From Pectinophora gossypiella (lineage: Eukaryota; Arthropoda; Insecta; Lepidoptera; Gelechiidae): a stretch of DNA of 64,000 nt. The notes beneath the pieces are model-generated. The model made no database searches. It was not told the DNA's origin and was given only the letters and a program-made list of their open reading frames with translations. Shown here in pieces: positions 53,601 to 64,000 of the stretch. The first letter of the stretch is position 1. Each line of letters opens with the position of its first letter. The stretch is taken from NCBI RefSeq assembly GCF_024362695.1, contig NC_065421.1, forward strand, positions 8,866,598-8,930,597, in the 5' to 3' direction. A program made the translations under genes and the position numbers.

Positions 53601-56494
53601 AAGGCATAAAAATGACAAAGAACCCATTCAAGTCTGGAGTAGTACACGAGGAAAAAGAAGATAATCCTCTGCTCGTTGATTTGCCTTTGATAGTACCGCC
53701 TTCGCCAGTTGATCTTGAAACATCTAAGCTTGAAGAAGAAGATAATCCGCATTATAAACGTGTCCACGGAGATGGTAGCTTTTCGACTTTTACAAGCACT
53801 TCAACAGGAAAAGAGCACTCCTCACTTACAGTAACAGATGAAATTTCAAAAATGCCTTCACACCCATCATACGTCACTGACAAAGAAGCTGCGGGAAAAG
53901 CGCACAAACCTAAATCAATGTGGGGATATTCATTTAAAATTGCCAGCGGTGTGGGTTCATATGAAAATTCGAACAAGGATAAGATTTATTATAGTCATTT
54001 GACGTCTGGGGCGCCAAAACCTGGTATGCAGGTATTCCCAGATCCTTTGAGTTCCCAGGACGATCGTCAAGATAAATCACCCAATAAGAATGTGTACTAC
54101 CTGGACGGGGAGGAAAAGGGAACTAAGGATGATAATGTAGACAAAGATGAATTTGGAAACCCATTTCTAAGCAAGAAAATTAAAGGCGAAAATGTAAATA
54201 CTTCCACTACCACTGGTCAATCAAATATAGAAGCTGTCAAGAAGTTTCCTCCACTACCCACGCCCATTCTCGGTGAAAATGAGGATACCAATACTCCAAA
54301 AGAACCAATAGTTATTAGTACATCGCCTCTTTCCGGAATAGATTTAATAAAGAAAAGCGAAGATAATAAAGAAGGCAGTGTGAGTACTTTTTCAGGAAAT
54401 TCAAAAGTAATTGTTCAAGAAACTGTGTCACCGGTGCCGAAGATTCCCGGGCTGCCATCGGCTGTTATTGATGTAATCCAACCTTTGCCGAAAGTTCCAT
54501 CAGGTGTAGCAATCAAAGTAAGTGAAAAACGCCCTCCAGGAGTCGTTATCTTTAAAGAACCAGAACACCCACGATATGTATACAAGCAGATTAGCCATGC
54601 AAATCCAAAGCCCATCACAGTTGTTGAAGTTGAAGATCGTCCGATGATAGCAGTCCCTAAAGGCGAAGTACAAGTTACAGTCAACAGACATTATCACACC
54701 AGACCCGATGGTACGAGGTACCCTTGCAGTGAGTTGCATAGAGATGCGGACGTTAATGTAATAGAAACTGTGACGCCAATAAAGAAGATTCCAGTATTAC
54801 CATCGGCTGTAGTGGATGTAATCCAGCCTCTACCAAAAGCTCCAGCAGGTATGGTGGTCAAAGTAAATGAGAAACGTCCTCCTGCAGTTGTTATGGTAGC
54901 GGAACCAGGCCACTCGAGATATGTATACAAGCAGATCAGCCATACAAATCCAAAGCCTCTCACAGTTGTTGAAGTTGAAGATCGTCCGATGATAGCAATC
55001 CCTAAAGGCGAAGTACAAGTTAAAGTTAACAGGCATTTTCATACCAGACCGGATGGTACAAGGTACCCTTGCAGTGAGGTGCATAGAGATGCAGGTGTAA
55101 ATGTAATAGAAACAGTGACGCCAATAAAGAAGATTCCGGTATCACCGTCGGCTGTAGTGGATGTAATTCAGCCAAAAGCCCCAGCAAGTGTGGTGGTCAA
55201 AGTAAATGAGAAACGTCCCTCTGGAGTTGTTATGGTGACAGAACCAGAACACTCAAGATATGTTTACAAGCAGATCAGCCATACAAATCCGAAGCCTCTC
55301 ACAGTTGTTGAAGTTGAAGATCGTCCGGTGCTAGCAAATCCTAAAGGTGAGGTACAAGTTAAAGTCAACAGACATTACCATAGCAGACCGGATGGTACGA
55401 GGTACCCTTGCAGTGAGGTGCATATAGACCCTGCGATTCCTGCAGCAGTCGCGCCTGCCATTGGCATACCGATCGCTCCCATACCTCCTCATCCTAGTGC
55501 AGAAGTAGTTACTACAATGCCAAGTAATTTTATATATATCCCACCGAAGACAGCCTATGCGCCATCACCAATTTCACACGAAGACAGTGGCAGCAAGTTT
55601 GGTACTAGTGGATTTTCTTATACACAAATTAATAAAAAAGGTAGTGTGAGTACTTTTACAGATGGTGCAAAAGTAAAAGTTGTAGAAACTGTGTCACCTA
55701 TAAAGAAGCTACCAGTGTCACCATCTGCTATCGTTGATGTAATTAAGCCTATACCGAAAGCTCCATCAGGTGTTGTAGTCAAAGTAAGTGAGAACCGTCC
55801 TCATGGAGTTGTTACGATTGCAGAACCAGTACCTTCACGGCATGTATACAAGCAGATTAATACAAACCTGAAGCCTTTCGCAGTGATCGAAGATCGTCCG
55901 GTGATAGAAGTTCCCAAAGGAGAGGTGCAAGTTAAAGTCAACAGACATTATCATACCAGGTCGGACGGAACGAGGTATCCTTGTAGCGAAGTGCATTTAG
56001 GTCCTGGTATTCCGGCAGTTGTCCCAGCGATTAACATACCCATTGTACCCGTACCTCCTCGTCCTACAGCAGAGGTGGTTTCTACGGTGCCGAGTGGTTT
56101 AATTTATGTCCAATCGGAGTCGACAAATGCACCAGAATCCACGATGGCTAAGCTTGAAGTCAAACCTCATTATTCTTACACCCAAGTTTCTCACGATATC
56201 AAGATTGATTCGACAACAAGTGATGCTTCAGGACCACCTACAGCAGAAAAGGAATTAACAACAACAGAAGAGGTATTAACAACTACAGAAGAGGAACCAA
56301 CTACAACAGAAGAGTCAGAGTCATTAAGTCGTAATCCAATCGTGGTGGCCGACTCGAATTATTCGTACACAAATACACACGTTGACGGGTCTTCAGTAAA
56401 TGTTCAAGGTAACAAGGATAATACTGTTACCATTAATGTTGAACAAGTGAAAGGTTCAGCGAGTAGAGGAGACATCCCTGATGCTTTGGCGTAA
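50690..56494 (+). CDS. Secreted proline-rich repeat protein
   Basis: Proposed two coding exons: 50690–50710 (ATG TGG TGG CCG ACG GTC AAT, then gtaagt) and 52457–56494 (acceptor tttcttttacag), both phase 0, giving 1352 residues. The join creates a signal peptide, MWWPTVNCVLLACIATAIA. The longer frame open from 52061 is rejected as a start because it runs through a repeat (52150–52412) in the intron. An RSKR site at 28–31 may allow furin cleavage. Next come a helical stretch, a Pro-rich block (about 140–300), and four ~105-residue repeats from about 662, each ending HYHTRPDGTRYPCSE or close to it (DGT at 54707, 55052, 55391, 55964). A Y-x-[YF]-x-x-x-x-x-G-[DS]-like motif recurs (YSYKQVKGDG, HYKRVHGDGS, FSYTQINKKGS). 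The tail has TTEE repeats. I do not recognise the family; an extracellular matrix or cuticle role is a guess. Confidence 0.82.
50757..51092 (-). repeat. SINE-A relative with alternative 3' module
   Basis: The minus strand has a tRNA-like head (51092–51020, 'ggtctagtggttagacaatt'), the SINE-A middle ('cttcggagggcacgttaagc'), then, instead of the usual tail, 'ccctcccgttgattgagggg' and 'gcccagcagtgggacgtata'. It lies in the proposed first intron of the secreted protein gene. Confidence 0.8.
52150..52412 (-). repeat. Intronic repeat that fakes an N-terminus
   Basis: Reverse complement of 40660–40925 ('gaggttcgcgcccaactgg', 'tttgtccggccaagtag'). It ends 45 bp before the acceptor at 52456 and keeps the frame of exon 2 open by chance. 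Confidence 0.82.
54419..56000 (+). repeat. Four tandem ~105-codon repeats in the secreted protein
   Basis: Units begin at about 54419, 54763, 55108 and 55680 (ETV[ST]P[IV]xKxP) and end at the DGTRYPC motif. The first three are head-to-tail and very similar; the fourth is separated by a Pro/Ala/Ile-rich spacer of about 70 codons. Each unit has one cysteine, in YPCSE. Confidence 0.9.
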
Positions 56495-57971
56495 TTTTAA
56501 ATTTTAGTATTAAGTATAATTTATTTTAAATATAATTAAATTAATAGTTAGGCGTATAAGAATTTTGTAAATAGTAGGACTTTTTAAATTTTATCCATAT
56601 TAAAGTATTATATGAATCATGCTTTTGTTTATTTTCTTTCCTATATGGGATCAAAGCAAACGCCAATTTTCTTAAGTACAACTTTTAATCAAATATGTAA
56701 TTCAATAACTTTAATATTACCTTACAGGTACTTAACATTTAAATACATTTAATTTATGATTGTAGACACATTTTTTTAAAGTTTAACTAATATAACAATA
56801 AACGTATGAAAATATACTGATTTCATTCAGTTTCTTTTAGAGATAATAATAGTGAAATTGCAGATTGCTAAACGAAAAAACAGTTGAAAATGAGGTCTCA
56901 CATTTTTAAGGGACCGTGATACCATGAACTTAAATTAAATTAAATCTTTATGATATTTTTTATTACAACAATAATTTATATTTTTTATTTTTTAGTAGTA
57001 ATTAATAAATATAAAAGGATGCTTTATTTTCTGTTGTATTAACACAATTTTCTTTTAATTATAGTAATGTACAAAAAGTATGTGTACCTATTGACGCGAC
57101 ATTTTATTCTCATAAATTAAAAAAAAATGGTTGTGTATTACTGACTGTATTCAAGTTTTAAAAAGGGGAGGCAAAAGGAAGTTTGCATTTTCCCTTTAAA
57201 AGGTACTTATTATAGAAAATTCTGACGAAGTTTTTGTTTTTCAGATGATTTCAGTCGTTATACAATATATATAAGAGAAACAGGAACAATATTTACAGAA
57301 CATGCTTTATACTTATCCTATTTCTTGCCAAAACGGGCCGAATTTAATTTGTTCCGATGTGACAGAAATCTCTTTTTATCCTTACCTAATGGGAATATTT
57401 CCGGAATTTATGTATTAGGCCAGTAATAACTTGAAAGTATAATACAATACCTATTATAGAACTTTCTTTTTTAAAACGTAAGTATGCATGCTTGACCCTA
57501 CCACGCTTTTTTGTCCTTATTATCTCTCTCTTTCTAACAAATGAGAGTTTTCGCTGGGTAAATATGTCAGGAAAATCTATCAAATTACAGTGCTGTTTCT
57601 GGTACACATAAACAGCCTATATACGTCCCACTGCTGGGCACAGGCCTCCCCTCAATCAACCGGAGAGGGGTACTGTTTCTGGTACTACCTGTTTATTGAA
57701 AATAAACTGTAATTTGCGATGTTTGTAATATTTATATCAATATTGAAGCAGTTTGATGTGAGGGAAACTTTCCTTCTAACAATTTCAACAGTAGTTCCAG
57801 TACCAATTTACAGATGGCCACCGTTACGCTTATAAAAGAAGTTTTTACTGTTTTGGCACTGGAGTCCTTTCGTCTCTTTAGGCCATTAAAATAAAACCAT
57901 AATTTTGGCGATACTGACGCTAGTTTCATTCCAAACTGGTAGATGGCGCTGATGGCATTGGCTTCAAATAT
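56495..57971. other. Convergent 3' flanks
   Basis: ATTAAA at 56599–56604 is a plausible poly(A) signal for the secreted protein gene. On the minus strand, AATAAA (plus 57692–57697) may serve the membrane-protein gene. A 'cccactgctgggc' repeat fragment sits at 57608–57672. The rest is AT-rich with no supported gene. Confidence 0.55.
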
Positions 57972-58617
57972 TTAGACAGCGCTTTCTCGGTGTAATGTGA
58001 GTGTGACGTCAGGCGGTGGTTCCCACTGATCCCAAAGTGCTCGAGGCTTCCGTCGTCTGTCCACAGGTGGCGCTGATTCAGTCGAGTTGTCAGAATAAGC
58101 GCTGCTGCATGAGCGTAGGCTGCACGACGCGTGAACTTTATGTTCTGGCATAAGGAACAAATCGTCGATGAGAAAAAGACAATTTAACAGTTATCATTAG
58201 CTAAAGAGAGCATAAAATATGCTTAATTGTTTTCGAATTTTTTTACTCAACTTGGCTGGTGCACTTCAGTGTTCACATAATGTCGGTCCACGCACCTTAT
58301 TAGGACAAATGACACTAAACGTGCTATGAAATTTACTATTTAAACTTCGCGAAAATGTTTCGAAAGACTTAAAAATGTGCTAAATGAATGAGTGATTACC
58401 ACAAATGAATGAAGATGCCAATTGGATACGAACCGACCTCCGATATTGTCCAGGTAGTCCCTGGCCACCTCATCGAGCTGCAGCACTTGGATGACGGGGG
58501 CCGGGGCCTTAGACCGGGGTCGTCTGGCCAACCGCACTGCCAGGGTTGTCGAGATGAGGAATACTGCGACCAGGACCACTGCTCCTAGCGATATCCCCAC
58601 GTCTTTCTCGAGGAGAA
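57972..58617 (-). CDS. Single-pass membrane protein, last two exons
   Basis: Exons 58617–58438 and 58144–57972 join in phase on the minus strand, with acceptor 'cctttccag' upstream of the first and a TAA stop. The product starts in a short ectodomain stub (VLLEKDV), has a membrane segment GISLGAVVLVAVFLISTTLA, a basic stop-transfer RLARRPRSK, and a ~95-residue cytoplasmic tail with VLQLDEVARDYLDNIGG, a Ser/Cys-rich part (CSLRSCSSAYSDNS) and DRRRKPRALWDQWEPPPD. I do not recognise the family. The upstream exons are not in the remaining window, so the gene must extend beyond 64000 or have exons I missed. If it extends, the GST gene sits inside its intron on the other strand. Confidence 0.68.
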
Positions 58618-58690
58618 CTGGAAAGGAAATAAACGAATGTTTTACATGGGCCCACAGAATATCAGCTGAGATCCATTTATTGAAGATAAC

Positions 58691-59014
58691 GGTCTCCGTG
58701 AACTAGTAGCTGAGCGTAGGGCTCACGATACGGTGGTCCTGGGTTCGAATCCCGGTGGGGACATATCACAAAAATCACTTTGTGATCCCTAGTTTGGTTA
58801 GGACATTACAGGTTGATCACCTGATTGTCCGAAAGTAAGACGATCCGTGCTTCGGAAGCCACGTTAAGCCGTTGGTCCCGGTTACTACTTACTGATGTAT
58901 GTACGTAGTCGTTACATGAGTCATGTCAGGGGCCTTTGGCGGCTCAATAGTAACCCTGACACCAGGGTTGATGAGGTCGGTAATCCACCTCACAACCCAC
59001 ACGATAGGAGAAGA
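58691..59014 (+). repeat. SINE-A copy, full length
   Basis: Head with 'gggttcgaatcccggtgggg', body, hairpin 'aaccctgacaccagggtt' and 3' end 'cacacgataggagaag'. Confidence 0.9.
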
Positions 59015-59240
59015 AAATTGAAGATGTCCATCGCCATCATAATATACAATAATTCGGACTCGCATAATTGTTTTTTTTTAAAGTCTGATGTTTTTGTAAC
59101 GTTACGGTGTGTGGCATAAAATAAATAAATAAAAAAATCTATCTTTCTTTCTACAAACATAATTTGAGCTCATGCCTATTTTCCGTTGGAGATTCCATTT
59201 ACTAAGATCTTGACGCATCACTGAACGAATGGTTAATTAT

Positions 59241-59440
59241 ACAGGGTGTTAGTGACATCGTAACGAATACTAAGGGGGATGATTCAATAATATCAAGTGG
59301 AATTTTCCGTCGCAAAATTCATGTTTTTTTTTGTTTTTATTTACTTATTTTCGATTCTATACTTGGAAAATTCCATTTGATATCAACTCAGAATCATGGT
59401 CTGAATCATCTCTCAAAGTTTTCGTTACGATGTCACTATA
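59241..59440. mobile_element. Fold-back element MITE-7
   Basis: Ends 'acagggtgttagtgacatcg' and 'ttcgttacgatgtcacta' are inverted. Inner blocks 'atatcaagtggaattttcc' and 'ggaaaattccatttgatat' pair as well, giving a ~200-bp hairpin. A remnant is at 19225–19320. Confidence 0.78.
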
Positions 59441-59649
59441 ATAAACAGACTAATGTTTTTTATATATCTATTTTTAGAAATATTGAATTTCATGGAATTG
59501 TGCAATCAATAGTCAGATATCTATATAATTATGTCAGTTTAATTCAAGAGTACGATAAACTGCGAAGTCATGGTGGGTCTGCATAGTTCTAATCAGAGTA
59601 TGATATAAGTAAATGTACAACTGATTTGTTTGTTAGTAAGCTATCTACG

Positions 59650-59692
59650 TGTGGCGAGCACTCGTTTTTAGTTTATTTGAAATAATAAATAG
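59650..59692 (+). other. Candidate 5' UTR exon of the sigma GST gene
   Basis: A strong donor, 'aatag|gtaagt' at 59692/59693, pairs with the acceptor 'tttttccag' at 60203, three bases before the GST start codon at 60207 (60204–60206 is untranslated). The 5' end is uncertain; 'ttagttt' near 59669 could be the initiator. Confidence 0.45.
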
Positions 59693-60206
59693 GTAAGTTT
59701 TTCGTATTTTTTTTAAATATATTTTTATAGTTTAGAGAATATTATTTGAGATGTTAGTTTGTAAATATGTATATACATTCTTTTTTGCAAATATCACCGT
59801 ATATAAGTATACGTAAGGGATATTTTCTAAGTAACAGATGACCTATAATGAAAATCTTTTGAAAATGTTATGTTGAAATATTGAAATAAATATTTTTAAA
59901 TGAAAAATATTGCTTTACAGCGATGTAATGCCTGGCGTGCTGCTGTATTATTATTTACTTTGATTAAAATCATAAATGAAAAATAATATATTTAATAATT
60001 AATGTTTAAAATATGATTTATAAGTTTATTAGAAATATGTTAAAATTTTAGAAAAAATATGCATATTTCACATAAATACATTGCAGAATATTATTTAAAT
60101 CTTTATTAAATTAAAATAAAAGTGTATAATAAGTATAGTACTTTTTAAAATATTTTCCAGAAATCGAAAATACTGCGAATTAAAAAATATTGTATTTTTC
60201 CAGAAA

Positions 60207-63200
60207 ATGCCGAAGGTAGTGTTAACATACTTCCCAGTGAAGGGTATTGCTGAAAGTATCCGCATGCTGCTGGCGTACGGAGGTCAGGAGTTCGAAGACA
60301 TTCGCATCCCACAAGACCAATGGCCAGAATACAAACCAAGTGAGTACTTCCTACTCCTTTAGGTCCTATTACATTACGCGATTCATTGGTCGCGATGCTT
60401 TTGTTAGTTATTATATTAAAATTTAAGTACTAGCTGTTACCAGAGGACCGCGATTTCGCTCACTTGAACCCAATAACCGAATATTAAACCGAGAATTGTG
60501 ATACAAATAACCCTTTTCTGCCTCTTTAAGGGTGGAATTTCGCAAAATCCCATCTTAGTGAGCACCTACGTCTTAAAAGGAATCCCCATGCAAAATTTGA
60601 GACATCTAGCATTTGTAGTTTCTGAGATTTTTCACCCCAAAAACACGTAAACCTTAGGTCTTTAGGTACTCAAATAACATCTCATTATAAGTGGAGTTTG
60701 GACGGTAGTCAGTACCTTTTGAGACCTCTTACTCACACGACACCACGCGAAACACGTAAACCTTAGGTTTTTAGGTACTCAAAAAACATCCCATTATAAG
60801 TAGACGTATATTGGCATTCATTACTTGGCCGGCCATGAGGTGCGCTGAGGGCTCACACCCGATCCTCGTTATATCGATGAGCGGATGTATACGTAGATAG
60901 ATGACATATATATTTTCATATAAGTATATATGTCATGTTATTTTATATTTCTTATGCTTGGTCATGGCATGAACACGCCCTGAGTTGGGTACCTATCCTA
61001 TATTCTAATTAACAATATTTAAAAATACCTTAAAAAATATCTGAGCAGCTTTCTTCCCGAATGTTTGAGGCTAATAATATGTTACTGTCATTTAGTAGGG
61101 TTTTTACAATTTAAGTTCTTGTTCTATCGTGTGGGTTGTGAGGTTGAATACCAGCCTCATCAACCCTGGTGTCAGGGTTCCTATTGAGCCGCCAAAGGCC
61201 CCTGACATGACTCATGTAACGACTACGTACTTACATCAGTAAATAGTAACCGGGACCAACGGCTTAACATGCCTTCCGAAGAACAGATCGTCTTACTTTC
61301 GGACAATTAGGTGATCAGCCTGTAATGTCTTAACCAAACTAAGGATCACAAAGTGATTTTTGTGATATGTCCCCACCGGGAATCGAACCCGGGACCTCCG
61401 GATCGTGAGCCCAACGCTCAACCACTGGACCACGGAGGCCGTTAACAATTTAAGTTAATAAACGATAAAGCGAGATCCAGTTGCTAACACAAATATTTTT
61501 ATTCCCTAATATTTTTATCAAGTCATTATCAGTAACAAATATGCGTTATCTTGTATTAGTAAACCATGTAGAAGATAGCAAGTGAAGTAATCAGTTATTA
61601 GGTATATTTATAAATAATACAACAAAACAACCTCTAAATTGCTAGTCACGGTGAACATCGACATTTTCTTTTTTTTGCTCGTCAGTGACGCAATGTTTGT
61701 GACTGAGATATAATATACGTAATTATAAGTATCCATACTATAAGTCTGTAGCAGAGTACAAACTCTGCACATACTGGCCTTTTGTTCGGACCATCATCAT
61801 TTTAAATTACGAAATTCTCATTCCATTCCATTCGCATTTCCTTTCATTTTACTCACTTTTGACTCACTGCATCCCCGACCTTCATTAAAACAACAAGTAA
61901 GTATATTATACTTTTTAGGGCCGTGCCCTCTAATTCCTAAGTCTTGATCCTTTTGTGAAATGTGTATATTGTGAACTATTATGTTTGTGACTATGTTACT
62001 AAGTTTGTGAAGTTTTTTTAATAAACTGTATATATTCCTGATTGTTATTGCTTCTACTTTATCATCACCAATCATTCCCCTACTCTGCCGGCACGTCGGG
62101 ATACCATATCCTCATCTCTCAGCGTGCCGCAAGTCGAACGCAGTTGGTCCCGACTGCTGTACTAGGTGAAACTCTTCAGCCCTCCCCATTTGTCGGGCCA
62201 AGTAGTTAATGCCATTTGTGGCAAATATACAATAAGTTACGTCACTCCAAAATTACAGTGGCCACCTAAAGTGTGGCCTTTACCCGGCACCGCTTCGGTA
62301 CAGTCTTCTTAGCGTGTGGGTTGTGAGGTGGAATACCAGCCTCATCAACCCTGGTGTCACGGTTATGATTGAGCTGCCAAAGGCCCCTGACATGGCTCAT
62401 GTAACGATTACTCATTTACATCAGTAAATAGTAACCGGGACCAACGGCTTAACGTGCCTTCCGATGCACGGATTATCTTACTTTCGGACAATCAGGTGAT
62501 CAGCCTGTAATGTCCTAACCAAACTAGTGATCACAAAGTGATTTTTGTGATATGTCCCTACCGGGATTCGACCCCGGGGCCTTCGGATCGTGAGTCCAAA
62601 GCTCAACCACTGGACCACAGAGGTAGTTACAGTTCGGTACAGTCCTGAGTAACATGCATGTTTTCTATATAACATACGATGTTTTCCCGAAAAGAAATCC
62701 CAAGTAAATTCGAAGTCGAATCCAATCCGAACCCGAGACCTGACGACCACGTCTACCACGTCTTTCTCCTCCAGAAACTCCATTCGGCCAGCTGCCAGTC
62801 CTGGAGATCGACGGCAAGACGCTGACGCAGAGCATCTCCATCGCCCGCTACCTCGGCCACAAGTACAACCTGGCTGGTGCAAACATTGACGAAAACTTCG
62901 AGATCGACCAGAACATCGAGTACTTCAACGATCTTCGCTACAGTGGGTATTCCTTTCTTCTAATTCAGCCTGTAGAGTGACAAGGATCTTTGGTACTTGG
63001 TCATGGAACTAAAGCCATATCCTATGGAAAAGTGAAATGAAGGGTGCATGGTTTGTGAATCATGCTGGAGTCCTAGCGTTCTCCTGTTAATGTCATTCAA
63101 GGCCTTCAAAATCCTTGCCGACCTAGACAAGATGCTCCCTCGAGTTCTTTATATGATTGGTTGGTATTATTTCTACGCGTTTGCTGGGGACGAATAAAAT

Positions 63201-63828
63201 TCTACAAGGTAATTAAAGGTCTTCGACAGTATGTTTGTAGATTTACGACTAGATGAACACATTTGAATTGTGGATGAGGTATATGACTCTTATCTTGTAG
63301 AGATGCTTAGCTCGCTCCAGCGACAACCCTTGAATAGAGTAGACTCTCCACAATAACGATTTTTTCTTCTTTTATTTAGGGCTTCTAATAGAGTTTGTTA
63401 TCCCAGCCCTATCGATCAAGACTGTCAAGTCTAGAACTCTTAAAAATAAATAATATTTAATTCATGTCCCCTTCAACAGCCTAAGATGTTAAGCTGTTGT
63501 AAATGAATACATACTTACTTAAATTAAATATGATTCTCTGTTCGTAGGCTCTGATAAAAGACTCTCCAAGATACCTTCATCACTACTCTGGTTCCTAACT
63601 CTTAGTTGATTAAATAAGCTCTGCCTTTGTGAGGCATTCCGATTACTCTATAATTTATTAAATAATTACTTTTCTTATACTTTAGAATTGGGAGCGGTTG
63701 CCTACGAGTCTGATCCAGAATTAAAAAAGAAGAAGCATGAAGAAAACTGGAAGGAGGTCTACCCAACTATGCTTAAGAGGATCCACGACATCCTCGTCAA
63801 GAATAATGGACATGTCGCACTGGGCAAG
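60207..63828 (+). CDS. GstS: Sigma-class glutathione S-transferase, 5' part
   Basis: Exons 60207–60339, 62775–62942 and 63686–63828 join in phase to 148 residues; the rest (about 55) lies past the window end. The N-terminal thioredoxin fold shows the catalytic Tyr8 (MPKVVLTYFPVKG), the glutathione-site residues W-P-E-[YF]-K-P-K, the cis-proline segment GQLPVLEIDG and QSIS. After the linker, the all-helical domain begins (FEIDQNIEYFNDLR, then YESDPELKKKKHEENW and LVKNNGHVALGK). This is the insect sigma GST / prostaglandin D synthase-like type, cytosolic, conjugating glutathione to electrophiles such as lipid peroxidation products. The start has a good context directly after a splice acceptor. 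Exon 3 opens after a donor 'gtgggt' (62943), slightly off consensus. Confidence 0.94.
60430..60800 (+). repeat. Interspersed element starting 'tagctgttaccagaggac'
   Basis: The blocks 'tgcctctttaagggtggaat' and 'tgagatttttcaccccaaaa' belong to a repeat type common in Lepidoptera. 'cacgtaaaccttaggt' occurs twice here (60643 and 60751), so the 3' part is internally duplicated. It lies in GST intron 1. Class not assigned. Confidence 0.55.
61117..61442 (-). repeat. SINE-A copy, full length
   Basis: The minus strand is close to consensus: 'tggtccagtggttgagcg', 'gggttcgattcccggtgggg', body and tail. One of the best-preserved copies; it lies in GST intron 1. Confidence 0.92.
62165..62230 (-). repeat. 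Fragment of the 'acttggccgg' repeat
   Basis: Matches the 40660 and 52412 ends: 'tttgtcgggccaagtagtta'. It lies in GST intron 1; a plus-strand piece is at 60815–60855. Confidence 0.6.
62304..62629 (-). repeat. SINE-A copy, full length
   Basis: Complete head, body and tail on the minus strand, ending about 145 bp before GST exon 2. It creates a spurious 134-codon frame on the minus strand over the exon. Confidence 0.9.
62943..63685 (+). other. GST intron 2
   Basis: Donor 'gtgggt' and acceptor 'tactttag'. I see no SINE copies or other recognisable elements in these 743 bases. Confidence 0.7.
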
Positions 63829-64000
63829 GTACTTAATGCTTCTAATATTCTTCTTAATAATATTCTTAAAACTACTAGTAGTAATAGCAAACGAAGCATA
63901 CTTTATCAACCAATGAAGCGATTGATAAATGTCTAAAAAGTAAGAGAAATATGTCAGGATCGATGCAAATGGAATTCCATAGTCATCGAGTAGGAAATAG

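Noticed and set aside
61378..61442. tRNA gene on the minus strand
   Set aside because: Good A- and B-box-like sequences, but it is the head of SINE-A, repeated with the same body many times, and has no acceptor-stem partner.
62478..62882. A 134-codon minus-strand frame
   Set aside because: It is antisense of GST exon 2 plus a SINE-A copy.
1..64000. CRISPR arrays, bacterial operons or ribosome binding sites
   Set aside because: Spliced eukaryotic genes and SINEs throughout; no regularly spaced direct repeats of that kind.

Overview
The window is AT-rich animal DNA with large introns, GT–AG splice sites and dense short interspersed repeats. The gene set (Pellino, DNAAF10/WDR92, CFP1, Fer3, sigma-class GST) is that of an insect. 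The repeat families, including tRNA-headed SINEs with a 'cccactgctgggc' module, and a GST very like silkworm sigma GST point to a moth or butterfly (Lepidoptera). All gene models were joined by hand from splice sites, reading phase and protein homology; nothing was searched.

Layout. 1–12875: a repeat-filled stretch, inferred to be an intron of Pellino. 12876–19598 (+): the last six coding exons of Pellino. 19599–24955: Pellino 3' flank with fold-back elements and a TIR element carrying a gene remnant. 24956–27834 (–): a complete six-exon DNAAF10/WDR92, 357 codons. 28360–34244 (+): a complete ten-exon CFP1 (CXXC1), 498 aa, head-to-head with DNAAF10. 34245–36410 (+): a 721-codon repetitive frame that continues in phase directly after the CFP1 UGA stop. 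36411–44340: intergenic repeats, including an intact Tc1-type transposon (38106–39741). 44341–47239 (+): bHLH gene Fer3 in four exons. 47240–50600: fold-back elements, SINEs and an RTE-like LINE tail. 50690–56494 (+): a secreted proline-rich repeat protein whose short first exon I place at 50690–50710. 57972–58617 (–): the last two exons of a single-pass membrane protein. 60207–63828 (+): the first three coding exons of a sigma GST, running off the window.

The genes do not form a pathway; they are ordinary neighbours. The most notable feature is the CFP1 locus. The stop is UGA followed by C, a potential hairpin starts 12 nt further on, and the same frame stays open for 721 codons with no in-frame ATG for the first 96. 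The extension carries about eight degenerate repeats of 40–47 residues, several with hydrophobic-hydrophobic-Asp-(Leu/Val)-Thr cores like SUMO-interacting motifs. Programmed stop-codon readthrough giving a ~1220-residue CFP1 isoform is my leading explanation. Alternative splicing, a second cistron or an assembly error remain possible. Second-tier items are the tetra-repeat secreted protein, a chimeric tRNA–5S rRNA SINE, a perfect 71-bp inverted repeat, and the intact Tc1 element sitting inside a larger inverted repeat.
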